From Saprospirales bacterium (GTDB taxonomy: Bacteria; Bacteroidota; Bacteroidia; Chitinophagales; JADIYW01): a stretch of 64,000 nt of DNA. The stretch is from NCBI GenBank assembly GCA_016711605.1, contig JADJSS010000007.1:124001-188000 (forward strand), read 5' to 3'. The first letter of the stretch is position 1, and each line of letters opens with the position of its first letter. Position numbers and translations under genes: made by a program. Below, piece by piece: positions 50,835 to 60,254 of this stretch. Below the pieces are notes generated by a model. It had not been told where the DNA came from. It made no database searches and saw only the letters and a list, made by a program, of their open reading frames with translations.

Positions 50835-52379
50835 ATGCATCTACAAAAAATAGTATGCTTTTTTTTACTGGCTTTTATTTTTAGAAATGAATGCATTGCA
50901 CAAAATCATTATTGGTCGCAACAATATGGTGCTGAAAATACATTATTAAGTGGTGCTGTAATTGCTGGTGTACGCGACAATAGTGCTATGTACTACAATC
51001 CTGCAGGTCTTGGTTTTATTGATGTTCCGAAGATAAGTGTAAGTGCAACTGCATACGGTGTTGAGTTGGTCAATTTAAAAAATGGTGCCGGAACAAATCT
51101 CGATTTAAAATCAAATAAATTAGTTATCTATCCACAAATTGCATCTGGTTCTTTGGTGATAAAAAAGAAACCAAAATTTAAAATGGTGTATGGAACATTA
51201 ATACGATATAGGTCTGCATTACATTTCGAGCAACAAAATACGATGACCTATAAAGTGTTTAAATCATTGCCAACTGAAGGATTTTATGATGCACGCGTTG
51301 AATACGATTTTAACAGTACTGGAAACTGGCTTGGTGCCGCATTTGCATATAGAATAAACGAACATTGCGCCATTGGTTATTCGCAGTTTTTTAGTTACTT
51401 AAACTTACAATATCGACAAAGTTTAAATATTACATCAGACAATAAATTGCGCAACACGTATTTTGTTTCGTCTAACAATAGCAATTTAAATTTTATCATT
51501 AATAATATTAATGCAATTGAAAAAATCGGCTTTAGCTATGAAAAGAAAGTAAAAAACAAAGACAGCTTGTCGTTTAAATTTGGATTAACAGTAACAATGC
51601 CATCATTAAAAATATTTAGCAAAAGCAAAGTCTATCAATCTATAGAATTGAATAACCTTGGCGATGGAACTGTTTCATCTTTAGATACCATAAAATCTGT
51701 TTCGAGTATTTTAAACAACTCAAATTCAAACATTAAAACAAACTATAAAGAAGCAGCAGCAATTGGCTTAGGAATGGAATTTGAAGGAAAAAAATTTAGA
51801 GTTTGTTTTGCTGCTGAATATTTTATTGCTGTTAAAGAATATAATTTAATTAAAGACAATTCATTAACTGCAAAACGACCTGTAATCAGTAATACGCCAG
51901 AATATATTACAGATTTTATGACAGTTCGTCAATCCAATAATCACATTGTAAATGTTGCAATTGGTGCTGAATACAAATTTCCAGATAAAATAAAAAAGAA
52001 TGATCGTGTCATTTCCTGGAGCATTTTGGCTGGTGCAAGAACGGATTTTAATAATCACGATATTCGTTATAAAAAAGTAAAAGAAGAAAAAGGTTCGCAA
52101 GAAGCATTCAATCCAGACAATTGGCGTTACTTACATTTTTCATTAGGCGCAAGTTTTGACAGAAAAACTGACAAACTTAGTTTTGGTATTGATTATGGTT
52201 TAGGTATTACAAATAGAACGTTGCAAGCAGTAAACATTACCGAACCTGATGCACAAAACTATTTATTAGGCATTCGTCAAAACACCGTGATTCCAAAAAT
52301 TCATTCTATCAGTTTGGTAATGGGTTACACTTACAAGTTTAATAAAACTGATAAAATAATAAATATGCGTCCGTTGTAA
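50835..52379 (+). CDS. FadL/OmpP1-like outer membrane protein
   Basis: 514 residues, signal peptide (ending FRNECIAQ), beta-barrel pattern of alternating residues, and the family marker RDNSAMYYNPAGLGFIDVPK near residue 50. Members transport hydrophobic compounds across the outer membrane. C-terminal strand VMGYTYKFNKTDKIINMRPL. Follows the CDF gene by 18 bp. Confidence 0.8.
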   Translation: MHLQKIVCFFLLAFIFRNECIAQNHYWSQQYGAENTLLSGAVIAGVRDNSAMYYNPAGLGFIDVPKISVSATAYGVELVNLKNGAGTNLDLKSNKLVIYPQIASGSLVIKKKPKFKMVYGTLIRYRSALHFEQQNTMTYKVFKSLPTEGFYDARVEYDFNSTGNWLGAAFAYRINEHCAIGYSQFFSYLNLQYRQSLNITSDNKLRNTYFVSSNNSNLNFIINNINAIEKIGFSYEKKVKNKDSLSFKFGLTVTMPSLKIFSKSKVYQSIELNNLGDGTVSSLDTIKSVSSILNNSNSNIKTNYKEAAAIGLGMEFEGKKFRVCFAAEYFIAVKEYNLIKDNSLTAKRPVISNTPEYITDFMTVRQSNNHIVNVAIGAEYKFPDKIKKNDRVISWSILAGARTDFNNHDIRYKKVKEEKGSQEAFNPDNWRYLHFSLGASFDRKTDKLSFGIDYGLGITNRTLQAVNITEPDAQNYLLGIRQNTVIPKIHSISLVMGYTYKFNKTDKIINMRPL

Positions 52380-52380
52380 A

Positions 52381-52578
52381 TTATTTCTTACTACTCAATT
52401 CTTTTCGTTTTTTCAATCCTTCTTTAATCCAGATATAACCAATAAAAACAAAAATTCCACCAAATATAAAACCGTCATAAGAATCGTTTTCCACTAATTC
52501 TCTAATAGTTCCAACTATCATTGAAAGTATCAAAAAGATACCACCAAAAATATATGCATAGACTTTAAATCTTGCCAT
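52381..52578 (-). CDS. Small two-TM protein
   Basis: 65 residues with two hydrophobic segments (about 8-27 and 36-52) and a basic tail (LKKRKELSSKK). Family unknown. It lies between the OMP gene (convergent) and murF-alr, and the 14-bp gap to murF-alr suggests co-transcription. Confidence 0.65.
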   Translation of the reverse strand: MARFKVYAYIFGGIFLILSMIVGTIRELVENDSYDGFIFGGIFVFIGYIWIKEGLKKRKELSSKK

Positions 52579-52592
52579 TTACTAAAATAAAT

Positions 52593-55097
52593 TTAATCCA
52601 AGTAATACAAACGTTTCACACGCACCGAAATATGTGTCAATAATTCATACGCAATGGTGCCAATTTTTTTTGCTTGTTGAATAATTGAAATTGTCGGTCC
52701 GTAAATTTCCACTTCGTCGCCTTCGTGAATTTCATCAATATGCGTTACATCAATCATGCACATATCCATGCAAATATTTCCGATGATTTTTGCGCGCTGA
52801 CCTGCTACTAAAACTTCACCTACACCATTGCCAAATCGTCTGTCATAGCCATCAGCATAGCCAATTGCGAGCACTGCAATTTTCATATCTTTATCGGCAA
52901 TACCTTTGCGTGAGTAGCCAACGGTTGCTGATTTCGGAACATTTTTTAATTGAGCAATTCTTGTTTTTAATTTTCCGATTGGCAATAATTTTTCCTGAAA
53001 ATTATTTGATGCATCAACACCATATAAACCAATTCCTAAACGAACATAATCAAACTGTGCATTTGGAAAACGAAAAATTCCTGCAGAATTTAATAAGTGT
53101 TTTTTGATTGGATACTTAAATGCTGCGATTATTTTTTGTGACAATTCATTAAATGTATTTATTTGTTGATTGGTAAATTCATCTAATTGCGCATCTTCAC
53201 TTCCAGCCAAATGCGAAAAAACGGTTTCTATTTTTAATTGCTGATTTTGTTGAAGAATTGAAATCAATTCATCTATATCATGCACAGGAAAACCTAAGCG
53301 ATTCATTCCTGTTTCCAATTTTAAATGAATATTTATAACTTTTCCAAAATTTAGAACTTTGGAAAAGCTAATCAGTTTTTGTAAAATTTCTAACGAATAA
53401 ATTTCTGGTTCTAAATTAAATTCCAACATTCTATCAAAATCTTTCGCATCAGGATTCATCACCATAATTGGTGTTTGAATGCCATTTTTTCTAAGAACAA
53501 CACCTTCATCAGCATAAGCAACTGCTAAATAACTTACATGTTGTTTTTCTAACAAACTCGCAATTTCAATGTTTCCACTACCATACGAAAACGCTTTTAC
53601 CATGGCAATTACACCACAATCTTTTTTCAAGAAACTTCGATACACATTTAAGTTGTTGACCAATGCGTTTAAGTTAATTTCTAAAACCGTTTCGTGTGTT
53701 TGACCAATGAGTTGCGCTGTAATTTTTTCAAACTCAAATTTGCGTGCGCCTTTTAATAAAATGAATTCATTTTCAAATTTTAAAATAGAAAACTGTTCTA
53801 ATAATTTTTCGGTTGATTCAAAAATATACCATTCTTTTACTTTGCCATTCAGCGATTCAATCGCACGCATAAACGATTTTCCAACACCAATTAATTTTTC
53901 AAATTTATATTGAACAATAAATTCTTGTAGTTTTTGAATAAACACATTTTCTGGCAAACCAGATTCTTCAAACTCAGAAATGATGAGTGTTTTTTTCTTG
54001 TTGGTATCTTGCTGTTTTAAAAAATCCAAAGCAATTTGTAATGAATGCAAATCAGCTGAATAAGAATCATCAATGATCGTGCAATTATTGATACCATATT
54101 TCAATTCTAAACGCATCGGCAAATTGCGCAACGATAAAATTTTTGTTTGAATAGTTTCAATCGAATATCCTAACCAAAGCAACGTTGTTATACAATGCAA
54201 ACAGTTTTCTATGGAAGCATCATCGGTAAATGGAATTTTAATTTTTGTACTAAGAAAATTAAATGGTGAACCATAAGGCGAACTTTCTATAGAATATATA
54301 CTATAAGTCGTGCTTTTCTTTATAAACGCTATTACGATTGATGAATCAACGTTTACACCAAAAGAAACAGATTTTATAGTTGGATTTTCTTTTATCATTT
54401 TTCCGACTGCACCATACACCAAAGAAAAATCATCATTAGAAATTAATGTTTCACATGTTTTAAATAGTTTTAGTTTTTCTTCTACTTTTTCTTCTCTTGA
54501 CGAAAAACCTGCATCGTGCGCAGAGCCAATGTTTGTTAGTATTCCAATCGTTGGCTGAATCATTTTTTGCAAATTTTCCATTTCGCCAACTGTAGAAATT
54601 CCTGCTTCAAAAATCGCGATTTCATCTTCGTTTTCCATATTCAATACAGACAACGCAACACCAATTTGTGAGTTATAACTTTTCGGACTTTTAACTACAT
54701 GTTTATCTGAAGAAAGTAATTGATATAACCATTCTTTTACAATTGTTTTGCCATTGCTGCCAGTAATTCCAATTACAGGAATATTGAATTGTTGTCTGTG
54801 ATAAATTGCTAACTGTTGCAAAGCATGCAACGTATTATCAACTAAAATAAAATTAGCATCTGGATATTTTTCAGTATCAATTTTAGTAGAAACTACAAAA
54901 TTGCGAATACCTTTTTGATAAGCATTTTCTATAAATTGATGACCATCGTTTCGTGCTACCAAACAAAAAAACAAACTCTGATTTGCAGATGAAATTTGTC
55001 GCGTATCAATGCAGACTTGCGTTATGGTTGACGAACCATTTTCATGAAGAAAATTTCCGTTTATTATTTTATTTATTTCTGTGATTTGATATTTCAT
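52593..55097 (-). CDS. Bifunctional MurF - alanine racemase
   Basis: 834 residues, a Bacteroidota fusion. Residues about 1-455: UDP-MurNAc-tripeptide:D-Ala-D-Ala ligase, with the P-loop VIGITGSNGKTIVKEWLY, FEAGISTVGEM and ILTNIGSAHDAGF. Residues about 465-834: PLP alanine racemase with the Lys in AMVKAFSYGSGN, GMNRLGF and YADGYDRRFGNGVGEVLVAG, and the catalytic Tyr region GYSRKG. It supplies D-Ala and uses it in peptidoglycan precursor assembly. The racemase normally active-site Tyr loop (GNICMDMCMIDVTH) is present. Confidence 0.95.
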   Translation of the reverse strand: MKYQITEINKIINGNFLHENGSSTITQVCIDTRQISSANQSLFFCLVARNDGHQFIENAYQKGIRNFVVSTKIDTEKYPDANFILVDNTLHALQQLAIYHRQQFNIPVIGITGSNGKTIVKEWLYQLLSSDKHVVKSPKSYNSQIGVALSVLNMENEDEIAIFEAGISTVGEMENLQKMIQPTIGILTNIGSAHDAGFSSREEKVEEKLKLFKTCETLISNDDFSLVYGAVGKMIKENPTIKSVSFGVNVDSSIVIAFIKKSTTYSIYSIESSPYGSPFNFLSTKIKIPFTDDASIENCLHCITTLLWLGYSIETIQTKILSLRNLPMRLELKYGINNCTIIDDSYSADLHSLQIALDFLKQQDTNKKKTLIISEFEESGLPENVFIQKLQEFIVQYKFEKLIGVGKSFMRAIESLNGKVKEWYIFESTEKLLEQFSILKFENEFILLKGARKFEFEKITAQLIGQTHETVLEINLNALVNNLNVYRSFLKKDCGVIAMVKAFSYGSGNIEIASLLEKQHVSYLAVAYADEGVVLRKNGIQTPIMVMNPDAKDFDRMLEFNLEPEIYSLEILQKLISFSKVLNFGKVINIHLKLETGMNRLGFPVHDIDELISILQQNQQLKIETVFSHLAGSEDAQLDEFTNQQINTFNELSQKIIAAFKYPIKKHLLNSAGIFRFPNAQFDYVRLGIGLYGVDASNNFQEKLLPIGKLKTRIAQLKNVPKSATVGYSRKGIADKDMKIAVLAIGYADGYDRRFGNGVGEVLVAGQRAKIIGNICMDMCMIDVTHIDEIHEGDEVEIYGPTISIIQQAKKIGTIAYELLTHISVRVKRLYYLD

Positions 55098-55121
55098 CTA
55101 GTACTTGTAACCAAAATATTA

Positions 55122-55451
55122 TTAATAACTTTTTACACCAATATACAATTTATCGTCTTCAATTTTAAATTGATAATTTGGAATTTTGTAATTGTTGCCG
55201 TCAGTGCTTCTGCCAGTTTTGATGTCAAATTTATAACCATGCAGCGGACAAATTATCGTTCCTCTTTTATTGCAATGTCCGTGATGTAAAGATGCGCTTG
55301 CGTGCGGACAACGATTACTGATGCCGAAAATTCCGTCTTCTAATTTTGCCACGCAAATATCTTTTCCATCAAAATGAAATTTTGCAGTTTGCTGTAATTT
55401 CAATTGTTCAAAAGCGTGTTTGGTTTCGTTAGAAAGTAGATGCCATTGCAT
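55122..55451 (-). CDS. Rieske [2Fe-2S] ferredoxin-type protein
   Basis: 109 residues from ATG 55451 (MQWHLLSNETKHAFEQLKLQ). The cluster motifs CPH (box 1, SNRCPHASASLHHG) and CPLHG (box 2, GTIICPLHGYKFD) are intact. No signal or TM, so a soluble electron carrier. It follows the aminotransferase, 14 bp away; the electron partner is unknown. Confidence 0.9.
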   Translation of the reverse strand: MQWHLLSNETKHAFEQLKLQQTAKFHFDGKDICVAKLEDGIFGISNRCPHASASLHHGHCNKRGTIICPLHGYKFDIKTGRSTDGNNYKIPNYQFKIEDDKLYIGVKSY

Positions 55452-55465
55452 GTTGTAAAAATACA

Positions 55466-56584
55466 CTAAGCAATCAAACTTTCCTGCAAAGCCAATGTAA
55501 TATTTTTTAAACCTTGATGCAATTCTTCATTTGTTGGATAACCAAAACCAATACGCATAAAACAATCATCTTGCTCAAACCAATGACCTGCACCGACAAA
55601 CGTTGCATATTTTTCATACAAAATTTTATAAAATTTCGGCAAATCAATTTTAAATTCATTTTTAATTCTTGGAAAACATACTACACCGCAAGTTGGTTCT
55701 GTCCATTCTAAAAAAGTTTGCTCATTTTCTATCCAGTTTTTTATGATAGAAAAATTGGTGCTGATTAATTGATGCGTAGGTTCTAAAAAGGTGTTTTTAT
55801 TTTTTAAGATGTGATGCGCAATTTCTTCATCAATCACAGAATTGCAAATAATGATTTGTTCTTTCGCTGCGAGAAAATCGTGCATTAACTTTTCATTTTT
55901 ATTAATGAGCCAGCCGATACGAATACCTGGCACACCAAATGCTTTCGACAACGAACAAACTGAGATTACATTGGAAGATTGATTTGCATAATAAGGAACC
56001 AAATCCGTTTGAAAATTTAAATAACGATAGGTTTCATCAACTAAAACATGAATATTTTTTTCTTCTGCAAAGGAAATAATTTCTTTAATCAGTTCATCTT
56101 TAAAAACAACACCTGTTGGATTGTGTGGCGAAGTAATGCTTATTAATTTTGTAGTTGATTTTACTGCGTTTTTTATTTGTTCGATATCAAATTGAAAGTT
56201 ATTTTCAAAAGATAAATCAACGAAAGAAATTTCGCAATTGATAGCGCGTGGTGTTTCGATGTTGGTTGCATAATTTGGACGCAATACAATTAAATGATCG
56301 TTGTCGTTTAGCAATGTTGTTGACACAATAAACAAAGCAGTTGCAGCACTTGGACAAACCAATACATCATCAGAAGTTAAATTAATCTCATCTTTCACAA
56401 TTTCATTTCTTAACTCTATTTTTCCTCGATGTTCACCATAGCAAATAAATACATCATCTAAATTCAATTTTAAATCTTTGAAATAAATATCGCGCACTGA
56501 GCTTTCTGCTAAGTTATATTTTATAGTAGCGTAACCCATTTCTTCAGGTGATTCTACTTCTATTGGCATTCTTTTGTATTGCAT
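55466..56584 (-). CDS. Class I/II pyridoxal-phosphate aminotransferase
   Basis: 372 residues (start could also be MPIEVESPEEMGYATIKYNL at 56569). SVCSLSKAFGVPGIRIGWL holds the PLP Lys; SPHNPTGVVF and VDETYRYLNF are the cofactor-contact strands (Asn, Asp/Tyr), and ICYGEHRGKIELRNEI resembles the N-terminal segment of aspartate/tyrosine-type enzymes. It ends just upstream of a Rieske gene. Substrate unknown. Confidence 0.9.
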   Translation of the reverse strand: MQYKRMPIEVESPEEMGYATIKYNLAESSVRDIYFKDLKLNLDDVFICYGEHRGKIELRNEIVKDEINLTSDDVLVCPSAATALFIVSTTLLNDNDHLIVLRPNYATNIETPRAINCEISFVDLSFENNFQFDIEQIKNAVKSTTKLISITSPHNPTGVVFKDELIKEIISFAEEKNIHVLVDETYRYLNFQTDLVPYYANQSSNVISVCSLSKAFGVPGIRIGWLINKNEKLMHDFLAAKEQIIICNSVIDEEIAHHILKNKNTFLEPTHQLISTNFSIIKNWIENEQTFLEWTEPTCGVVCFPRIKNEFKIDLPKFYKILYEKYATFVGAGHWFEQDDCFMRIGFGYPTNEELHQGLKNITLALQESLIA

Positions 56585-56677
56585 GTTTTAAAAATAAGAA
56601 CTAAAATCGAAATAATAATTTCTTTTCCAAAATACACAAATAATGAACTATTGTTATTATTTTTAATAGATAACGCA

Positions 56678-56707
56678 TTGATTTTTAAAATAATAGTAGT
56701 ATCTTTC
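56678..56707 (+). promoter_or_regulatory. Promoter of the small lipoprotein gene
   Basis: TTG (56678-56680), 19-base spacer, TATCTTTC (56700-56707), one mismatch to TAnnTTTG. 43 bp upstream of the ATG at 56751. Confidence 0.6.
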
Positions 56708-56750
56708 TTTTAGTTGATTTTTTTATTTTAAACCAAATAAACTAACTAGT

Positions 56751-56993
56751 ATGAAAATGAATCAAAAAATCGTTTTAAAGACAATGGCTTTGTCGTTGAT
56801 TTTAAGCACTTCTATGCTGTTGCAATCTTGCAAAGCAAAAGAAGAAGAAACAACTGAAGACACTTCTGCTGTTGTGGAAGAAGCACCAGTAGTTGCAACA
56901 GATACACCAGCAATAATTGACACTACTGCAGAAGAAGGTGACAAACCATTAACAAATCCTAATGAGAAAAAACCTGGACCTACTACTCCTTAA
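56751..56993 (+). CDS. Small acidic lipoprotein
   Basis: 80 residues (a start two codons later is possible, MNQKIVLKTMALSLILSTSM). Lipobox LLQSC; the mature part is acidic and Thr/Val/Pro-rich (TTEDTSAVVEEAPVVATD) and probably disordered, ending KPGPTTP. Looks like an abundant envelope lipoprotein. Own promoter and terminator. Confidence 0.7.
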   Translation: MKMNQKIVLKTMALSLILSTSMLLQSCKAKEEETTEDTSAVVEEAPVVATDTPAIIDTTAEEGDKPLTNPNEKKPGPTTP

Positions 56994-57020
56994 ACAGTTT
57001 TTTTTCTTACAAACTAAAAA

Positions 57021-57050
57021 AGATCTTCGTAACTGAAGGTCTTTTTTTAG
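57021..57050 (+). terminator. Intrinsic terminator
   Basis: AGATCTTC (57021-57028) / GAAGGTCT (57035-57042, one G-U), 6-base loop, T7. Confidence 0.85.
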
Positions 57051-57067
57051 TTATTCTAAATCATTGA

Positions 57068-58405
57068 TTAATTGTGTTTGCGTCCAATTTTTTCGAGCAA
57101 CCAACTTTCAATTTTATGATGCGTTGGTGATATGACAGCAGCAATTATTGCGAAAATCAATAACTGATACAATGGAACATGGTTGGTAATTTTTACTACT
57201 AATGGATGAATTAAAAGCATAATATATTCGAATGACAACAGTAAGGAAACTAGACCAAGAATTTCGATATATTTTGGTTTTATTTTCTTTTTGTATAAAT
57301 AAAGCGTGATGAAAAATAAAATTGGCAATGATAAACCAATTCCTAAAAGTTGTAATTTTGATTTTCTTTCTTTTTCTTCTTCTACTTTTTTTTCTGCTAA
57401 TTCTTTTTGTCGCAAATCTTCTTCCATGGAAATAATTTGTGCATTTGCAACTCTATCATTACTAAAAATAGAATCTTTTAAAAGGAGCACTTGCGCTTGA
57501 TAATTGTACGCATTTTTAGTGTCGTTATTTTCATTATAAAATTGATTCAGAAAAATACTGGCATCTAATTGTCGATTTAAAAAACCATCTTTTTTGCTGA
57601 TTTCGTATGATTTTACTGCAAAATATTCTGCTGAATCTTTATTGTTTAACTTTGAATATTGCTTGGCTAATCCTAAATATATTTCTGCTAAACAATCTTC
57701 GTCTGTTGCTAAATTGCTAAAATAAATGGCGTCTGTATAGTTTTTGATAGCCAACGTGGTGTTATTTTTTTTTGCATTAGCATTTCCTAAATTACAAAGT
57801 GTAACACCTTTCATATAATTGTCATCACTTTTAACGGCAAGCGCAAATGCTTTTTGTGTGTAATCTAATGAAGCTGGAATTTTGTTTACTTTTTCATACA
57901 AAAAACCTAAATTCATTAAGCTATATACTTTTAACCAGTCTATATTTTTAGCATTTATTAGAGAATCTGCTCTTAGAGTAAATGTAATTGCTTTTTTATC
58001 GTCGCCTTGTGAATGATAAACAGTTGCAATATTTAATAATGTTGATGCTAAAAATTCTGGGTCTTTTTTATTTTCTTCAATCTTTAAAACTTTGATATAA
58101 AAGTTTAACGCTTTTGGATAATTCGCAGTTTTGTTATAAACCGTTGCAATCACATTTAATGCTCTAGATTGTGATTTTTCATCCTTTATTTTAGTAGCCA
58201 ACTTATATGCTTGTTGTGCTAACAACAAAGCAGTATCTGGCTTAAAAACCACATATTCTTGTCCTAGACGATATAGTGTTTGTGCTTTATTAGAATCTGC
58301 AAAATGTGTTTTATATACACGACGTAAACTGTCAATATCTCTTGTTTGAGATAATATAACTAAGTGAGAAAACAATAGTAAAACCGAAAGTAAAATAGTT
58401 TTCAT
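57068..58405 (-). CDS. TPR protein with C-terminal membrane segments
   Basis: 445 residues. Signal peptide (ILLSVLLLFSHLVILSQ), about eight TPR-type repeats (about 30-320: ALNVIATVYNKTANYPKALN, TLLNIATVYHSQGDDKKAIT and similar), coiled coil (about 325-350) and three TM segments (about 353-430). Related in layout to the sensory half of the TPR histidine kinase at 11374, but here without a kinase domain. Confidence 0.7.
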   Translation of the reverse strand: MKTILLSVLLLFSHLVILSQTRDIDSLRRVYKTHFADSNKAQTLYRLGQEYVVFKPDTALLLAQQAYKLATKIKDEKSQSRALNVIATVYNKTANYPKALNFYIKVLKIEENKKDPEFLASTLLNIATVYHSQGDDKKAITFTLRADSLINAKNIDWLKVYSLMNLGFLYEKVNKIPASLDYTQKAFALAVKSDDNYMKGVTLCNLGNANAKKNNTTLAIKNYTDAIYFSNLATDEDCLAEIYLGLAKQYSKLNNKDSAEYFAVKSYEISKKDGFLNRQLDASIFLNQFYNENNDTKNAYNYQAQVLLLKDSIFSNDRVANAQIISMEEDLRQKELAEKKVEEEKERKSKLQLLGIGLSLPILFFITLYLYKKKIKPKYIEILGLVSLLLSFEYIMLLIHPLVVKITNHVPLYQLLIFAIIAAVISPTHHKIESWLLEKIGRKHN

Positions 58406-58500
58406 CTATATTGAATTATGGTATTAATTTACATACTGTTAAATATCCAAAGATTTATTCATATTTAAGTATGAAAAGGTAGAATTTTAATTCTGATAGA

Positions 58501-58968
58501 TTAGTTTTTATTTAGGTAATCTATAAAATCTTGTGCATTAATCCAAGCCAAAACTGTATTAGGAAAATACAAATTTGGATAGTTTGCTTTTAAATTGTTT
58601 ATTGAGAACTTACTAATAAAATATGGAATAAATATATTTACAATATTGTTCTTTATTTCAATAATGTTAAATTCATTAATTAAGATAGGCAATTGGACAT
58701 TACTATCTTTGTTAATTAATTCATTATACAAATCACCATATCTAATTTCAAAATTGCATTTTGTATAACGAACTGGCAATTTAGTTTTAGGCGAAAAGTG
58801 TCTAAAAAAAACACCAAATGTAATATAAACACCGTTTTCAAAAAAATTAGATTTTTGTATATCAATTGAATACACAACAGAATCTACTTCTTTAAATAAG
58901 ATATTTTTCTTTAAAACAAAATCAGTTTCTTTTTCAATTTCATTAAATAAACTTAATTGATAATTCAT
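58501..58968 (-). CDS. Protein of unknown function
   Basis: 155 residues, no signal or TM. FLKKNILFKEVDSVVYSIDI, YITFGVFFRHFSPKTKLPVR and FYLPNT-like beta strands suggest an alpha/beta fold. Family not recognised. It follows the beta-helix gene by five bases on the same strand, so co-transcription is likely. Confidence 0.5.
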   Translation of the reverse strand: MNYQLSLFNEIEKETDFVLKKNILFKEVDSVVYSIDIQKSNFFENGVYITFGVFFRHFSPKTKLPVRYTKCNFEIRYGDLYNELINKDSNVQLPILINEFNIIEIKNNIVNIFIPYFISKFSINNLKANYPNLYFPNTVLAWINAQDFIDYLNKN

Positions 58969-58973
58969 TATGC

Positions 58974-60215
58974 TTAATTCTTATTGCCTGTAATATTATT
59001 TACGCTACAGTCAAATTCTTTTAGATTAGTATCAAATGTTTTTAATACATTTTCAATATTAGGTGATTTGTATGCATTTAAATTGAAGAATTTAATATCG
59101 CCATTATTTCTAAAACAAGAATGGTATTGCTGTTGCAAAGTTCCATTTTCATTGCTCATCGCTTTTGAATAATTTCCATCGTAAATTAAATCTGCTGGAG
59201 TTTTTGAGATAGCCAAAATCAACTTTCCTAAATCATGCGTTAAATCTGGAATGAGTAGTGCTTTTCTTTTAAAAATATTATCATGTACAAAAATAGACGT
59301 AGCGTAAGGTGTGTATAGCGAGTCGGTAAATTGGCGTCCAACTGCATAATAACTTACAGCACAGCAACCTAAAGTTTTATTATTTATGAACTGATTATTA
59401 AAAACCTCTACACTATCGTAAGCCATAATGATGAGACCACTTCCTGGTGGAATATCGGAAACATAGCTGCCAGGTTTGGCGAAATTTTTAAAATTATTTT
59501 CTTCGGCTTTATTGTTGTAGACTCTACAATTTTTTCCATTTTTTAATGGCAAACCTGGCAAATCATAAATTACAAAACCACCAGTATTGTTATGCGAATA
59601 ATTGTCGTACACATCCACATTAATGCAATTTTCAATTTCGATACCACACACATTGTGATGAGCCACACAATTTCGAACCGTAACATTATAGGATTGTCCA
59701 ACATACACACCTGCATCAGCACAATAGGAAACTTCGCATTTTTCAATCAACACACCGTTACATTCAACTGGATAATAACCATAGTTTCCATTCATAGAAT
59801 CAACACCAGTTGTCCAAGTAGAATTTAAATTACGCATCACACAATTGTTGCATGCTTTTAATTTTATATTGTCGCCTTTTGCATCTTGAATAGTAAAATC
59901 TTCTAAGGTAATATTCGTACAATTAGTAGCGTTGATGCCTTCTGCGCCTTCTGTTTGTCCCAGAAAAGACAAGATAGTTTTGTCGCGTCCTTTTCCTTTT
60001 ATGGTTATGTTGTTTTTGCCTTCGATGGAAAGTGCTTTACTTAATAAAAAATTTCCTTCAGGTAATTCAATGGTTCCACCATCTTCTACTAAAATAAATT
60101 GTTCTTGAATTTCTTTCTGGATTTTTTCATCTTTTATAAATTTTACAGAAGATGATTTTTGTTTGCAGGAAACAAATAAGACACTAGCAACGATAAGGAA
60201 ATTCAGAAATTTCAT
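58974..60215 (-). CDS. Parallel beta-helix lipoprotein (TIGR03805-like), copy 1
   Basis: 413 residues. Lipobox LFVSC (Cys 17). EQFILVEDGGTIELPEGNFL starts the right-handed beta-helix; repeats CTNITLEDFTIQDAKGDNI, VLIEKCEVSYCADAGVYVG, VCGIEIENCINVDVYDN follow. Matches the description of TIGR03805, found next to a c-type cytochrome (TIGR03806); the link is from memory. Paralogue of 61811. Function unknown. Confidence 0.8.
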   Translation of the reverse strand: MKFLNFLIVASVLFVSCKQKSSSVKFIKDEKIQKEIQEQFILVEDGGTIELPEGNFLLSKALSIEGKNNITIKGKGRDKTILSFLGQTEGAEGINATNCTNITLEDFTIQDAKGDNIKLKACNNCVMRNLNSTWTTGVDSMNGNYGYYPVECNGVLIEKCEVSYCADAGVYVGQSYNVTVRNCVAHHNVCGIEIENCINVDVYDNYSHNNTGGFVIYDLPGLPLKNGKNCRVYNNKAEENNFKNFAKPGSYVSDIPPGSGLIIMAYDSVEVFNNQFINNKTLGCCAVSYYAVGRQFTDSLYTPYATSIFVHDNIFKRKALLIPDLTHDLGKLILAISKTPADLIYDGNYSKAMSNENGTLQQQYHSCFRNNGDIKFFNLNAYKSPNIENVLKTFDTNLKEFDCSVNNITGNKN

Positions 60216-60254
60216 TTGTGTGTATTTTTAATGAAGATAAGAAATTGTTGTAAA

